Assembly (NCBI GenBank): GCA_030247855.1
Contig: JAPDRN010000127.1
Coordinates: forward strand, 1 to 64,000
Length of the DNA: 64,000 nucleotides
From: Knufia peltigerae
Lineage: Eukaryota > Ascomycota > Eurotiomycetes > Chaetothyriales > Trichomeriaceae
Reading direction: 5' to 3'
Part shown: piece after piece, positions 45,105 through 57,185 of the stretch
Layout: each line of letters begins with the position of its first letter
How positions within the stretch are numbered: position 1 is the first letter of the stretch
The notes under the pieces: model-generated
What the model saw: only the letters and a program-made list of their open reading frames with translations
What the model was told of the DNA's origin: nothing
The model's database searches: none
Program-made: the position numbers and the translations under genes

Positions 45105-46452
45105 ATGAAGCTTGCGATACTTGCCATAGTCGCGCTGTCACTCGTTGCGACAGTGGTATCAAGACCCGCACAATGGTTCGCTGAACTGGCTGATGATATT
45201 GGCTCACTGAGTCTGGCACAGCATCTGTGCAGCCGCAAGCATTGTCTGTTCGGCGACGCAACCTTCGATGGCTACTCCCTTTCCTGCCAATGCCCTGATA
45301 TGCCAATCAACCTAGTAAGTCAAGAAGAATGAATGATAGCATGAGAAGTGAGAACCTGACATGAGCCTTGAGCAGTTTGCGGATCCTTGCGAAGGTCTAG
45401 AATGCCCAAGCGGTACCGAACCCTTCTACTCAGTGTTAGACCAAGACTGTTACTGCGGCACGATGGAGGCATGGTTTGCCAAAGAAGAAAGCATATTGCA
45501 GCAACTTGAGAGTGAAGGCCGTCTGGTTACGCAGAAGGACATTTTCAAGAGCCCAAATCATGAGGAAGCCATACGTTATGACCTCCGTCGCCGTCAAGAG
45601 CCATCAAGTGCGCCTACGCCAACCTACACTGCGCTTCCAACCTTCGTCCCTCCCCCTACGCAAGATATCACGCCCGAACTTCTCAATCAGTCACTTAGCG
45701 TTCAGCCCCAGAATACTGCCACCATTTCCTCGATCATTCCCTTCTTTATGGACAATGTGTTATGCGTTTACATACAATTGAACGGAACAGTTGCAGACAC
45801 TCTGATTGTGAACGCAAGTGCTTCACTGCCTTGTGGCGATATCGGTGTTGACCCTGAACCAAACATGGCTCTCGTCCCAAAAGTTGTTCAGCAAGGAGAT
45901 GGCCAGCCGCAAGTTCAAGTTGCAGATTGTCAATGCATCGCTGTCAACATGTACGATCCCAACGTCATCACCTATTGGATACAGAAAGTCTCGGATGGGA
46001 GCATTTATTCCCTGACTGGAAGCAACAAGGTGGTTGACATTGATAAAATGAACACAACTCAGACCACAGCCTTGGATCTTGTCACACTATCTGCCGCAAA
46101 CTCAAAGCGCAATGCTGCAAACATCGAATATCTCCGACCAGTGCGACGCCAAATATTTGGTATTGAGTGTGGCCAGCCATGCCCTTTTTATCACATGTAT
46201 GTCATCAAAACGACCGATGGCTACTGCGGTTGCATATTCCACGGCGCAGATGAAAAGGTGGACATTTCTCCACGAGCATTAGTGGTTCCTGACATCAACA
46301 CTGCCACCATGACCGAAGCTGCTTGCAGGGCAATGATCTGTTACAACAATGGCAATCAGCCAGCCGTCTTCAATCCGTTTAGCATGACTTGCTGGTGCAA
46401 CACTCCTCCAGCCATCGAATACAATGCCGACGCGTGGAAACCCGACCCGTAA
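45105..46452 (+). CDS. Secreted protein with four cysteine repeats
   Basis: 428-residue predicted secreted protein. Exons are 45105-45314 and 45376-46452, phase 0. A signal peptide is clear (MKLAILAIVALSLVATVVS). Four copies of a short motif C-x3-4-C-x13-16-C-x-C are visible: C42/47/61/63, C75/80/95/97, C335/339/354/356 and C387/392/409/411. Two lie at the N-terminus and two at the C-terminus, around a central Thr/Pro-rich linker and a cysteine-poor domain with NVITYWIQKVSDGSIYS. N-glycosylation sites occur in the middle. I do not recognise a named domain; the repeat may be an extracellular binding module. Roles in the cell wall or in host or microbe contact are only guesses. Confidence 0.75.
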
Positions 46453-47690
46453 TTTGCTTTTACAGTGATGGATAGAAGTGGAGTGTTCTGTTGGACCACT
46501 AAACAACAACACCACATTGTACCACCACAAGGAGGGAGGTACGCAAGAAAGTAGTGCATGTGTCACACATACACACCATCCTTCTTGGTAAATGCTAGTC
46601 GATTGTTGAGTTGGGAGACACTAGAAACGACAAATTGGGAAGACTTTCTGTGCGTTTCAGCAGACAAGGCTGGTTATGCGGCTCCAAGTTCTGCGTCTTT
46701 TTCCTAGACCCTGATTTCTACTTGTGTTTCATTGTCGTGCTGACAGGATTGGGAGGCGGAGACATAGATGGGAGAGACTGGCAAATAGCAAATTATTCTA
46801 CTCCGGACGAAATGACCCCAATTGCAATGAGCATAGCATTACATTCGACCCTGATACTGTATTTCGTAGGCGTAGGTTGAGACTCGAGCAGAATGAATTA
46901 ATTACTTGGTATTGATCAATTCACACAGTATCCTAGAAGCAAAAAAAAAAAGAAAATGCTACACCTGCAGCCTTTTCCCTCCTCAGCCTGTGTCCGCCTA
47001 TTTTTCAGGTTCTGTAGACAAAAGGGAAAATTAGAGGGACAAAAGCACCATATGCAAGGTGTTTTGTCTCGAAAGCAGGCCTCGCAGTTCCGCAACTTTT
47101 ACGCCGTCGCTTGCTATGTTCAACCTGTCATACACTCACACACAACTAACCCCCGGATAGACCGACAAGACTTGAATTGGAAAATAGAGATTGTGAACCT
47201 CGGCAACTTGAGATCACGATGGTTCACGGTGTTCTTTTGGTGCCATGGACATGAATATGCATCGCGTCTTGACGTCGACTGTCGCATTTTGTTGTGGGGC
47301 GCACAGTCAGAGATTTGTACAAACGGATAGGTGGAATTGGGATGGGCTCGGAGTGCCAATAAACTCGTTCGTTGCTTGTGAAAAGACAGCAAGAAGGAGG
47401 GGATTCGTTGGTTACGGTTTTCCGCCATCCAGCGATTCGATGCGCGCTGAAAGTTCCCCCCTTTGTCGGAGGACAAACAAGGATGATTCCAGGGTTAAAC
47501 AGGACGTGATGAAGAGATCGTTGCATTCAGCAAGAGGTAGATGATGTCTGTCTGGCCTTTATGATGTCGCGATCAGGACAACGCTCCAAAAATGGCATCT
47601 TTGACGAGCGAGTTTCGCCAAGATACTACATGGTTGAAGAAAGAGATGTTCTTCGGCTGATGGTGCAGATCTTGTAGGAAACCCCAATTG
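46453..47690. other. Convergent intergenic region, no gene seen
   Basis: About 1.2 kb between convergent genes. Open frames are short and overlapping. It is larger than a pair of 3' untranslated regions normally needs, so it may hold a non-coding RNA, but I see no direct sign of one. Confidence 0.5.
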
Positions 47691-50477
47691 TTACCGTCGT
47701 GAAGGCAGGTTCCCAGCACCACTGCCACCCTCGCCCTGGCCAAGCAGAGGGCCGGTACCGGAAGCGTAGCTCGTCCTGCTAGGACTCGTGCGCTGAGTTG
47801 TCTCTTCGATGATATCGCTCAACCTAGTTGGATGTCGATGTCTAGTTGCCTGGAGGTTTTCCCATCCTGTTTGAGCTTGTGCAACGATTGGAGGTGGCTC
47901 AGTTTCGTACCCTTCGCCCTCATACTCCGGTATGCGGCCTTGTGGGATAGCCGGTAAGGGGCCGGATGTTGTTCGGGGAATTTGACCCTGTTGTTGCTGA
48001 GCTTGCTGTGGACGGTATTGTGCTGCATACATCCTCTCACGCTCAATGTCGGCGGTGTGATCGTCATCATCCTCGTCGGAATAGTCGCCTTCTTCGCCTT
48101 CGTCATCGCTCACTTCGGCTCGAAGACCTGATGGACCAATAGGCTGACGGTAGGGTATACGGCGGCCCTGTGCATCCCGTGTATAACTACCGTCAGGATT
48201 AATGTGATACTCTTCTTCTGACGCCCCTGACACCGTGGACGCAATGAACGATTGCTCTGTGCCGCCTGTGCCTTGACGTGTTGGTGCAGGCAAGGCACCA
48301 GACATTTGAGAGTCGGTTGTCGTCGGACTCTGATGGTAACGCAGATCCTGAGCCGCACTTGTGGCAGCACGACTAGCAGCAATTGCAGCAGCGCTTGTCT
48401 GAGGTGTCGTCGGCCGAGGTGGGGTAGTGTAGAATTGTGTCTCAGGTTCACGGCCTGCCTGTGTTGCTTCACGCTGACGAGAGGATTCCGTGAACGGGTC
48501 GGTCACGGTAGGGGAACCTCCTGTGTCGGGTTGGTAGCTGAATTGTCTGGTTTCTTCACCAGGAGAGTCCAAGGAAGTTCCAGTTGTCTGACTCTGAGAC
48601 CGCGGCCGTTGCGTGGCAGAGGGCTGCTGACCGGACAACATTGTGGGACCAGCACCACCAGTAGGCCCCTCCCTTGTTTGTGGCCGATGAGCTGAGCTGA
48701 TTTGTCGACTGGATAGTCCTTGCATGGGAACGACCTGAACGCCTCCTATGAGTGTGGGCTCACCACTTCTCAATGCAATGGTTCTCTCGCGCTCCTCCTG
48801 TTCTCTTCGACCCAACTCTTCCCAGGCTCGTCGAGCCTCTTCTTTGCTAATCTGCAGCTCTCGACGCATTTCTTTGACAAGTTCTTCGGCTCGATTCTTG
48901 TCTGCACGGACCGCTTCAATGGACGTGGAGCTTACGGTCCGAGCTTCCCGTTCGGCGCGAAGCTGCCGTTCCAACTCCGCCTGCCGCTCTTGAGCTTGTT
49001 CCTGCTCCTGCCGAGTTTCGAAGAACCAGCGTTGGAATTTTCGCTCCGAGGACGCTCTCAGACGTTGCAATTCTACCACTGCGTGGAACAAATTAGCTCC
49101 TGCAGCAGACAAGTCATCAATTTGCCGAGCCATCTGTTTCTCTAATGGTTTGCCAGCCAGCTCATCAGCATTGTTTTGCATACGATGGATGAATGATGAC
49201 ACAATGCCCTCCCAGTGTGCCGAGAGATCCTCCCATCGTTCGAATGCATTAGGGAAACGGCTACGAGCCGCCACACCAGACGCTTGCGTACTTGACTGCG
49301 GTCCTAGTTGTGTCCCTGCTTGCAGTACTGGCTGTGGAGGTTGAGGTCTTGTTGATGGCGGTTGCTGCTGCGGCTGTGTGGCTCGCGGCGCCTGTTCAGG
49401 TACTGCTGGTCTCGCAGTCGCGGGGATGTTCAATTGCTCGTATGCTTCTGTGCGATTCCGTTGCGTGCTTGCCGAAAGTCGAGGGTCTGTTCCACCACTT
49501 TGGGTATGGATATGACCCGTCCTTGACGGACCAGCCTGAGTTGGAGCAATGTTCTCTTGCCGCCGATCAGAGCCAACTGGCATTTGCGCAGATTGACCGC
49601 GTATGTGATAGGTATGTGTTGGCTGCGTTCTGGCCGTTGATATTCTCGCAGTGGGTCGTGGTGTCTGTTCTTCCCCAACGCCAACAACCTGTTCTCCCTG
49701 TTGCATCCTTCTCTGTTCCTCTTGAACTTGCCTGGCGGCCGCCTCTTCAGCTCTGCGAGCTTCCCGTAGCCTTCTTTCCCGCATAACATCAGTAGGTGTC
49801 CGGTATCGAGGTGGTTCCGTTGCGGTGGGCCCGGTGCCGGCGGCTGCAGCCGTTCGTGGTGCTCCCCCATTCTGTATTCTTGCAGTGGCACCGGGCGGAT
49901 TGCCCCTTACCAGATCTGACATTCGAGCCTGTTCTTCGAGCAGATCTGGAGTCAATGGCTGTGCATTGACGCCACTTCCCTTTCTTATGGCTTCCAAGGC
50001 AAAAAGGATTGCGTCGTGAGTATGTCTAGAGACTCGAATTGTTCTTCTAGGCCAGTATGACTCGTCCTCTACCAACCGCTGAAAGTCCTGAGGACTGGTA
50101 GACTCCGACTCGTCGAAGCCGCTCAATTGTGTAACACGACGAGCGTCTGGCTGCGGCGGAGCAGGAGGGGATGCTGCGCGTTCTGCTTGTTCACTTCTGC
50201 GCTCTTGCAGTCTCGGGGTTCTTCTCAGTGAGCGGACACTAGAAGGTGAGGATTGTGGTGGTCTTTGGGATACAGGTGTAGATATGTGTTGCTGGCGTTG
50301 GGGTAGGGGTTCTCGTTCAGGGTCGTAATACTCGTAAAGGTCGTCAAGATGAGAGGAACCGGACTGAGGCACTTCGATCGTCGGGTTTGGAGGAGTAGGA
50401 GTGGGAAGATCGTTGAACAACTTGCTAAAAGCGCCTCGCAGCGCAGGTTGGTCGGCGTCAGGATCTTCGGTGCGCAA
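47691..50477 (-). CDS. Large disordered coiled-coil protein, 5' end unresolved
   Basis: An open frame of 928 residues that has no ATG at its start, so an upstream exon is missing from this model. The sequence TTAG just upstream at about 50480 is a fitting acceptor. The N-terminal half is rich in Pro, Gln, Arg and Thr. A long coiled coil lies at about residues 430-600 (QEQEQAQERQAELERQLRAE, then RADKNRAEELVKEMRREL). The C-terminal third is again disordered and ends with RTSPSRTSYASGTGPLLGQG. No catalytic domain was seen. It may be a scaffold, cytoskeletal or transport-associated protein; I do not recognise the family. It is the longest coding region in the window. Confidence 0.7.
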   Translation of the reverse strand: MRTEDPDADQPALRGAFSKLFNDLPTPTPPNPTIEVPQSGSSHLDDLYEYYDPEREPLPQRQQHISTPVSQRPPQSSPSSVRSLRRTPRLQERRSEQAERAASPPAPPQPDARRVTQLSGFDESESTSPQDFQRLVEDESYWPRRTIRVSRHTHDAILFALEAIRKGSGVNAQPLTPDLLEEQARMSDLVRGNPPGATARIQNGGAPRTAAAAGTGPTATEPPRYRTPTDVMRERRLREARRAEEAAARQVQEEQRRMQQGEQVVGVGEEQTPRPTARISTARTQPTHTYHIRGQSAQMPVGSDRRQENIAPTQAGPSRTGHIHTQSGGTDPRLSASTQRNRTEAYEQLNIPATARPAVPEQAPRATQPQQQPPSTRPQPPQPVLQAGTQLGPQSSTQASGVAARSRFPNAFERWEDLSAHWEGIVSSFIHRMQNNADELAGKPLEKQMARQIDDLSAAGANLFHAVVELQRLRASSERKFQRWFFETRQEQEQAQERQAELERQLRAEREARTVSSTSIEAVRADKNRAEELVKEMRRELQISKEEARRAWEELGRREQEERERTIALRSGEPTLIGGVQVVPMQGLSSRQISSAHRPQTREGPTGGAGPTMLSGQQPSATQRPRSQSQTTGTSLDSPGEETRQFSYQPDTGGSPTVTDPFTESSRQREATQAGREPETQFYTTPPRPTTPQTSAAAIAASRAATSAAQDLRYHQSPTTTDSQMSGALPAPTRQGTGGTEQSFIASTVSGASEEEYHINPDGSYTRDAQGRRIPYRQPIGPSGLRAEVSDDEGEEGDYSDEDDDDHTADIERERMYAAQYRPQQAQQQQGQIPRTTSGPLPAIPQGRIPEYEGEGYETEPPPIVAQAQTGWENLQATRHRHPTRLSDIIEETTQRTSPSRTSYASGTGPLLGQGEGGSGAGNLPSRR

Positions 50478-52953
50478 ATGCTAACAGCTGTGCAAAAAGG
50501 CTGAGCAGAGGTCAGTTGGAATACTGGGATCCTTGGGCAGTAACATTGACCTGGTCAGGATGAAGGATTGTTGTAATTAGTGTGTGGCTGGTCCAATGCC
50601 TGCGTGGGTGGTCAAAATCACGGAGGTTGGTTTTCGCCAGAAGACCCGCGACCGCTGACGCGACGCACCCGTGTCGGCACACCTTTGAAGAATCTGAAGT
50701 GTTTGTGTTGATGCATGAAAATGATTCTACCGGCCAAATCGCAAAAACTCGGATTCAGAGGGAATTGTGGTGTAGAAAGAGGCGGACAGGTTCACAAAGT
50801 GGTGGGTGCGGCAGAAGGAACGTGGAAGCTGTCGCGAAAAGAGCTCTGACCTCTTTTTGCACAGGCCACTTTGCGGAGAGCTTCGATGATAATGTCAAAG
50901 CTGCAAGAGAAGGCGTATGACAGGACTATGAAGTGTATTCGACGTATAGACTCTCTATGTGTGCGTAGTGGTGCGATTTCACCGATTTCGATGTCACGGG
51001 CGCAACCTTCGGGAGCAGCCAGAACCAGGCGGCGACGACGGGCACAAGGTACCTGAGGAACGGTTAACGGTCGAGACTAGAATCTTGTTCGTCGAACCGA
51101 TTGCCATGATCAGATTCGCATCTCATTGTCTGGACAAGTTTGTGTTGTGCCTGGTTGCGTGCTTCATCGCCGTCTCCCATACTGTAATGCGAATATTGAG
51201 GAGGCTGGCATTGGTGGCTTCACACCGCTGGCGGGCGATGAGTTGGCAGACCGTAAGCTATCGACGCCTCATCCTTGGAAATCACCCCTGCTAGTTCCAT
51301 CTTTACCGAGTTCATGATAATGGCCATGTTGATCGTGCGTCTACGGAGTATCGCTTGCGATTATAGAACACACTTGTACCTGTATGGAAGAGATTCGAAT
51401 TGTCAGCTACAAAGTGTGGACAGTTGCTTTCCCAGAAGAGACAGTCGAATCTCCCAAACAGCTCGCTTGCCCCTTCACTCCATCTTGTTATCGATCAGGC
51501 ACCAGGAACGACATCTGACCCCTCAAGCTGCAGTAAATGGGCGATTGGCACTCGTATTGGCTCAAGACCTCCCCGATTTTTACGAATCAGCAGGTCAAGA
51601 CAATCCCTTCGGGTCCTTGTCTGGATCCCCTGCCTCAGATCCCACCGCGCCGCTCCGTTGATGCCGTTGCTCTCTGAGGGGCTCATTGCGCTGACTACCA
51701 GCCATAAGCAGGTTTGCTCTCTCGCTGCTCCATACAAACAGACAGTGGCAAACCTGACTATCAGTACGGGCGCTCAGCCGAACAGGGATACCAGGGATAT
51801 TCGTCCCCTAACTTTCTCTTCCCGCTTACGACACTTGGGAATAGCGCCATCTTGTCAAACCGGAGCTCCATCCGTAACGCAAGGGTTGATTTCAAGATTT
51901 CTCTATCCTGTCTGCAAGTGCCAGCTGTCAACTTAGATTCTTTTCTCCGTTACTGGGCATGCTCCTGATGGTGTGCATGACGGGATCGTCGACGTGCATG
52001 CGCCTTTCTGACACTTTGAGATTAACCATGTCCCGAAACTGACAGCCTGCACAGGCCTGCGATGGCTCTGGTCAAATTCTCAACGGCGAAAGGACACTCA
52101 CTCCTGAACAAAATTTAGTTCAGCCTTGAGCTTGGTGGCCGTTGTCGTGTCGTATTCGGAAGAGGCGATGGTTGCTTAACCGAGTCCGCCTGTCAACTCG
52201 ATACGAATTGGACTATTGTCATCGAGTCTGGAGGAGCGGATGCTCCCTATTTCAGATCCGAAGTACGCTCTTCGCTTCACGTATAACTTCGGGCTAGGAG
52301 ATTTCGACTATCTTTTGACGTCTGCGAAAACACGCGTTCCGCTCACGTTTACAGGTCGCAATCTTTTCTTGCGCCTCGGTTTTCTATGCATCGTTGCTGT
52401 CAAAAATTGCACCATATGCATTCCCCTTGCACTAGACTGGGGCCGTTTTGGTCACTATTGGTACTTGGGAGCTGGTCGAGACAAACTTCAGCATGTTTGT
52501 CCCATGGGGCTGGCTTTTCTTCCCTCCCCCGGTGGTTTGATGGAGCAAACGCTCTACCTGGCCTTGATCAAAACCGAGAAACGAATTGGAAGTGTCAATA
52601 ATGCCCCGGTCGATGTTTTACATACAGCCTACAACTTACAGTCCCTGGGCTTGCATGATTCTTGACAGGCTGCAACATGGAAATGCGGTAATGCCCCAAT
52701 GGTAGAGATCGGCTGCAGGACGAAGCCACATGAGATAATCTCCCTACGAAGTACGGTTTGCAATATTTCATATCCTACCTCTTTCTTCTCCTGATCCAAT
52801 CTACCCTGGTCTGTCCGAAACGGTAACGCTGGCTACTCGCGAACAGTACTTAACCGACTCTTGCACTTTCACAATTTTCCATTCTATCAGAATCAATCCC
52901 TCCTCTATTGTCCAACCATCTTACTGAACTTGCTTCGAAAGTACCTGTCCAAG
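50478..52953. other. Large intergenic region, no firm gene
   Basis: About 2.5 kb that must include the missing first exon and promoter of the coiled-coil protein gene (minus) and the promoter of the next plus-strand gene. A minus-strand frame starting MHQHKHFRFFKG near 50715 could be that first exon, but I could not find a clean join. A plus-strand frame at 52216-52665 lacks any recognisable feature. Confidence 0.45.
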
Positions 52954-54384
52954 ATGCGCCATCTCTTGTCGCCTGCTTTCCGGAGGACCCAACGTGCAGC
53001 AGAACAAAACACGAAGATTTCAACAACTTCGGAATCTCAGCAGCAGAATGACCCCTTTTCGAACGACGCTTCTGCATGCTCAGTTGTCTGCACTTCGAAC
53101 AGAATGTCTTTCGCACTTCCTTCAGTACCCTCGTCTTCTCTCCTTCTGGAGGAATTGTTAAAACTTTGGCCATCAGAGACAGGCGATACCATAGAAAGCG
53201 TCAACTGTACCGGAGATTCGAGACAACGTAGATCTGTCGCCATTCTGCTTGATTCTAGTGCTTGGTGTCAAGATCTACCGGCGAGTCAGGATCCGAGTTC
53301 TCCTCCTGCAGACTCATATCCTGGTCGGGATCCCGCACAACTCAGCACTCCTGTCAATAAAGCAAGGACTCCTGTCCCGTCTTTGACATTCTCTCAAGAG
53401 TCCGCATACTCTCGATTTTCCCAGGAGGACCATTCCTCCGCAACATCAATCATGTCGCCGCTAGATCTAGGCGCTAGGAGGTCTGTGCCACAGAGTCCAT
53501 GTCCCGTCAAGACAACGGCAATCCAGCAAGGAGACAATGAGATGGTGGATCCTTACTACAAACCTCCACAGACCAGGGGTACTCGGAACGCCGTACTGGC
53601 ATACGATGATGCTACACCTTTCGAAGTCTCATACATCAACCCTTGGACTCATGGTTGTGTTAGCGCCGTTGATCCAAAAGTACAGCCACGCAACATTGCA
53701 AGTGGTCCTCAAGAAACATCGTACATAGAATGGGATGACGAGGAGGACGAGCACAAACTTCGCATTCCTACAGCCCTGTCACGCATTAGAAAGAGTCTTG
53801 CAGATCTTCGTGCTGCAGACCGCTTCATTTCGGGTGCTAATTCAGGTCGAAAAGCATCTACCAAGTCACAAGACAGTGTCAAGGATACTGTTGCATCGAT
53901 CCCTCGACCGGTAACAGCAGCCGGCAGTGTTAGCAATGTCAAGGACCGGAGTCCGACGAATTTCACATATGCTGCGCCATACCAGTCACTGTATTTGGAA
54001 AAATCTCTTCCACCTTTGCCCCATGAGCAGATCATGACTACATCCACTGAAGCGGCATGGGAACGGAGCCCGAAAAGGCGGAGCACAGAGAGCATGGCCA
54101 AGAAGTGCTCGCGTTCCCTTGCATCAAGCGCAAATTCAACTAGCGGGCATATGCGGACAATCCACTCTGAGCTGGAGAGTGCTGGACCAACCTCACCTGT
54201 GGCTTTTCACCATTCCTTCACCTCTTATGATCAATCTCCAAAGTCGGCGTCATCGCCCAATCTAACAAGGATGGAAAGTTTTGACGGTCCATACTTGAAA
54301 ACGGACAAAACTGACGAAAAGCCATCGATAACCCTGATGGACAAATGGCTCAATGGCCCCTTGGGAGCCAGAAACGAAAATTAA
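52954..54384 (+). CDS. Ser-rich disordered hypothetical protein
   Basis: 476-residue protein in one exon, with no signal peptide or membrane helix. It is rich in Ser, Pro and Thr throughout. More ordered pieces are a central YIEWDDEEDEHKLRIPTALS followed by RIRKSLADLRAADRFIS, and a C-terminal LMDKWLNGPLGARNEN. The first of these, an acidic patch before a basic amphipathic helix, is the best candidate for a binding module. The many S/T-P sites suggest regulation by phosphorylation. I know of no function. The start is the first in-frame ATG (52954); the frame is open for another 93 nt upstream without one. Confidence 0.65.
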   Translation: MRHLLSPAFRRTQRAAEQNTKISTTSESQQQNDPFSNDASACSVVCTSNRMSFALPSVPSSSLLLEELLKLWPSETGDTIESVNCTGDSRQRRSVAILLDSSAWCQDLPASQDPSSPPADSYPGRDPAQLSTPVNKARTPVPSLTFSQESAYSRFSQEDHSSATSIMSPLDLGARRSVPQSPCPVKTTAIQQGDNEMVDPYYKPPQTRGTRNAVLAYDDATPFEVSYINPWTHGCVSAVDPKVQPRNIASGPQETSYIEWDDEEDEHKLRIPTALSRIRKSLADLRAADRFISGANSGRKASTKSQDSVKDTVASIPRPVTAAGSVSNVKDRSPTNFTYAAPYQSLYLEKSLPPLPHEQIMTTSTEAAWERSPKRRSTESMAKKCSRSLASSANSTSGHMRTIHSELESAGPTSPVAFHHSFTSYDQSPKSASSPNLTRMESFDGPYLKTDKTDEKPSITLMDKWLNGPLGARNEN

Positions 54385-55338
54385 TTTGAGGTTGGTCAAA
54401 ACTCATGGGTATATCGGATTGCGGCGTTTCTCTTCTGGTTCAGATGGCGAGATCAAGGGTTTCTAGTATCAGCGGTACGGGGAGATGCAATTGGGATGAG
54501 CGAGCGAATGTGTTACATGGCTACAATGACAATAATGATGAGGACGATGATGATGATGTTGTTGTTGTTGTTACTCTTGTATGATATCAGGGTGTTTTCT
54601 TTGGGTTTCAGATACAAATCTGATTATATACTACCTCAAAAGGGGAGATTCTCAATGATGAATGTCTTCTTCCCTAAATAGGCGAGTACCTAGATATGGT
54701 TCACCGTACTGAATACGGTCACGCGCCATCACGTGCGCTCCTCAAAACTGACGGAGAACTCCATTTTCTCGACATCCACCACCTCCTTGTACAAGTACCA
54801 CTTTCAGCAATCCTTACGGATTGAGGCAGAACACTTTGGTACATTATCGTTCTCATCTTTGCCTTAATCACCCTTATCGGCTGTCTCCTGCCGTCTATGC
54901 GCATGGCAGCCTCCACAACGGTACACTATGGCCATTCTTATCAACCGAGATAGCGACCTCTCGTCCCAACCTATTCTACTGCGTTAAGCGTCAGTGGAGC
55001 TAGCTTCAGTAGCCAGAATAAAGCGAAGGCTCACCCCAGGATTGCTGCTTCGGCTTCACCCGACAGCCAATCATTTCCAACAGGAAAGTCCCGGCGGTAG
55101 TTATCCTTCTTAATCGTCTGTGTCCAGGCGTATTCTCTGGCGCTCCCTCAGCAGATCACCATCATTGCGCACCAAGGGTCCTCCTCTCCCGACCAAACGG
55201 CAATGTGCATTTAATAAAGCTATCGCTGTCGCGCGACATCGCAAATCATGCGGTCAGTCCGAGTTCTTTTGGCTTTGGGGAACCGATCCTATCCTTCAAC
55301 GACAACTCCAGGTGCTATACGGTTGACCTAGCATCACC
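54385..55338. other. Intergenic region with ATG/TTG microsatellite
   Basis: About 950 bp. A trinucleotide-rich tract (GATGATGATGATG then TTGTTGTTG) lies at about 54545-54575. The rest should hold the transporter promoter; no gene was seen. Confidence 0.55.
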
Positions 55339-57185
55339 ATGGGGATCAAGACCATTTTCACAAACTCGACACTGGCCAAGTATGGCAGAGCCATTCGCGC
55401 CACGCCTCGCGAGGTCATCTTGAACCGCGATCTCCTCTCTACCGCGGTCCTTTATGCAATGTCAGGCATTCCTCTATGTATGTCACTCTTGTCCCGAGTG
55501 CGAATCCATAAATCGTGATACTGATGCATCTTCGAAACAAAAGGTTGGGATCAAGGTTCATCTTCCACGATACCTTCACTACCCGGGTTCGAACAGCACT
55601 TTGGCATCACCTCAAGCGCTTCGCAGATCAAAGACTTTATATCACTCGTTTACATTGGCGCTGGTGTCGGAGCAGGTCTAAGCTTCTTCATCAACGATCG
55701 CGTCGGTCGCCTATGGTCTCTCCGTCTATACATGTTTATCTGGATCCTCGGTCAGCTCATCGCGACAGCCTCCCCAAACATCGGATGCCTATACTTTGCG
55801 CGCATAGTCTCAGGTTTCGGCATTGGTCCACTGACCGTTGTGGGACCCGTCTCACTCGCCGAGATTGCTCCAACTGAGATTCGTGGTCTCATCACTGCGT
55901 GGTTCAGTGTCGTGCTCCTGTTAAGTCTGTTTGTGGCTGCATTCACAGTGTACGGAGTCTTCAGCAACATGGCGGCAACCCGGCTGCAATACCAAGTGGT
56001 CTGGTTCTCGCCGTGCATCTTCCTGGCCCTCTGCATTGCGGCAAGTTTCTTTGTGTGCGAATCGCCGAGATGGCTCTTTCTGAAGGGTCGTCGTGAAGAG
56101 GGTGTCAGAACCCTTGAGAAACTACGCGGGCTGCCCGCCGAACATCCAAGGGTCCACCAAGAGATTCACGATATCGAAGAGTCGATTGCGGCAGAGACGG
56201 AAAAGTTTGACGGCCAAGGTCGTTTCGCTCACATGAAGGGGATCATGAAGGAGACTTTCCTAGTCCCCGCCAATCTGCGACGTCTACAGCAGGCCATGAT
56301 ATCTTATGCGCTTGCTCAACTTTCCGGCGCCAACCTGGTCACCAGTTACTTTGTACCCATCCTCAAACTCATGGGCCTGGCCTCGGACAACAACGCGAAA
56401 AGAGCACTGTTCCTCAGTTGCATGTACAGCATGGCAAAATTCTTCTTCACCGTCATCGCCTCTTTCTTTTTCATCGATGCCCTTGGGCGACGGAGGTCGC
56501 TCTTCATCGGAATCACGCTTCAAATGAGCTCCGACATCTACCTCGGTGTTTTCATCAAATATGTTCAACAATCGACTGTCAACGTTGCAGCTTCACAGGC
56601 CGCCACCGCATTCATCTTCATTCATGGTTTCGGCTATGCAGTGGGTAAGTCATTGGTTGTTCTCTCTCGTAGAAGCCTGAATGGGTTTTCACTATCGTGC
56701 TGGTATCGATTGGTCACTGACAACAGGATGTTCACAGGTCTCTTGGTTCTCCCGTACGTTTTTGCCGGAGAGATCTGGCCGAACCGTATCAGATCCTTCG
56801 GCGGTGCCCTCACACAGTGTTTCCATTGGCTGTTCTACTACGGCGTCAGTGCAGGAATGCCATCCTTACTTTCGTCGATGGACAACTGGGGAGCTTTCAT
56901 ATTTTTCGGCGGATGGTGCTTCGTTTCGTTGATATATGTCTACCTCATGGTACCAGAGATTGCTGGTCTGAGTGTTGAAGAGATTGATGATCTTTTCAGA
57001 GGGCCGTGGTTCAATGCCTACAAAAGGTCTAAACAACGAACCGTGATTACAAGCGTCGAAAGTCAAGAAACAGTTGAGCAATGCGTGTGAGTTTATTCCT
57101 TGTCCTGAAGCTGAGTGGAATGATACTAACGTTGCCTGCCTTTAGAACAAGTGAAGCCAACACCGTTAAAGGGGCCAAGGATTGA
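55339..57185 (+). CDS. MFS sugar-type transporter
   Basis: 542-residue, 12-helix transporter of the sugar/quinate porter family in the plasma membrane. Exons are 55339-55477, 55544-56644, 56738-57086 and 57146-57185, all in frame. Visible signatures are the helix 1 start WDQGSSSTIPSLPGFEQHF, DRVGRLWSLR between helices 2 and 3, and PRWLFLKGR before the central loop. Then come FFIDALGRRRS and, near the end, PYVFAGEIWPNRIRSFGGA. The third junction removes a 93-nt, stop-free intron with a CACTGAC branch site; without removal 31 foreign residues interrupt a helix. The last intron has GTGAGT, TACTAAC and CTTTAG. It lies at the head of a block of catabolic-type enzymes, so it may import their substrate. 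Sugar versus aromatic or acid substrate cannot be told from sequence. Confidence 0.9.

Noticed and set aside
52216..52665. Plus-strand open frame of 149 codons
   Set aside because: Does not begin with ATG and has no domain, signal peptide or homologous pattern; left as intergenic.
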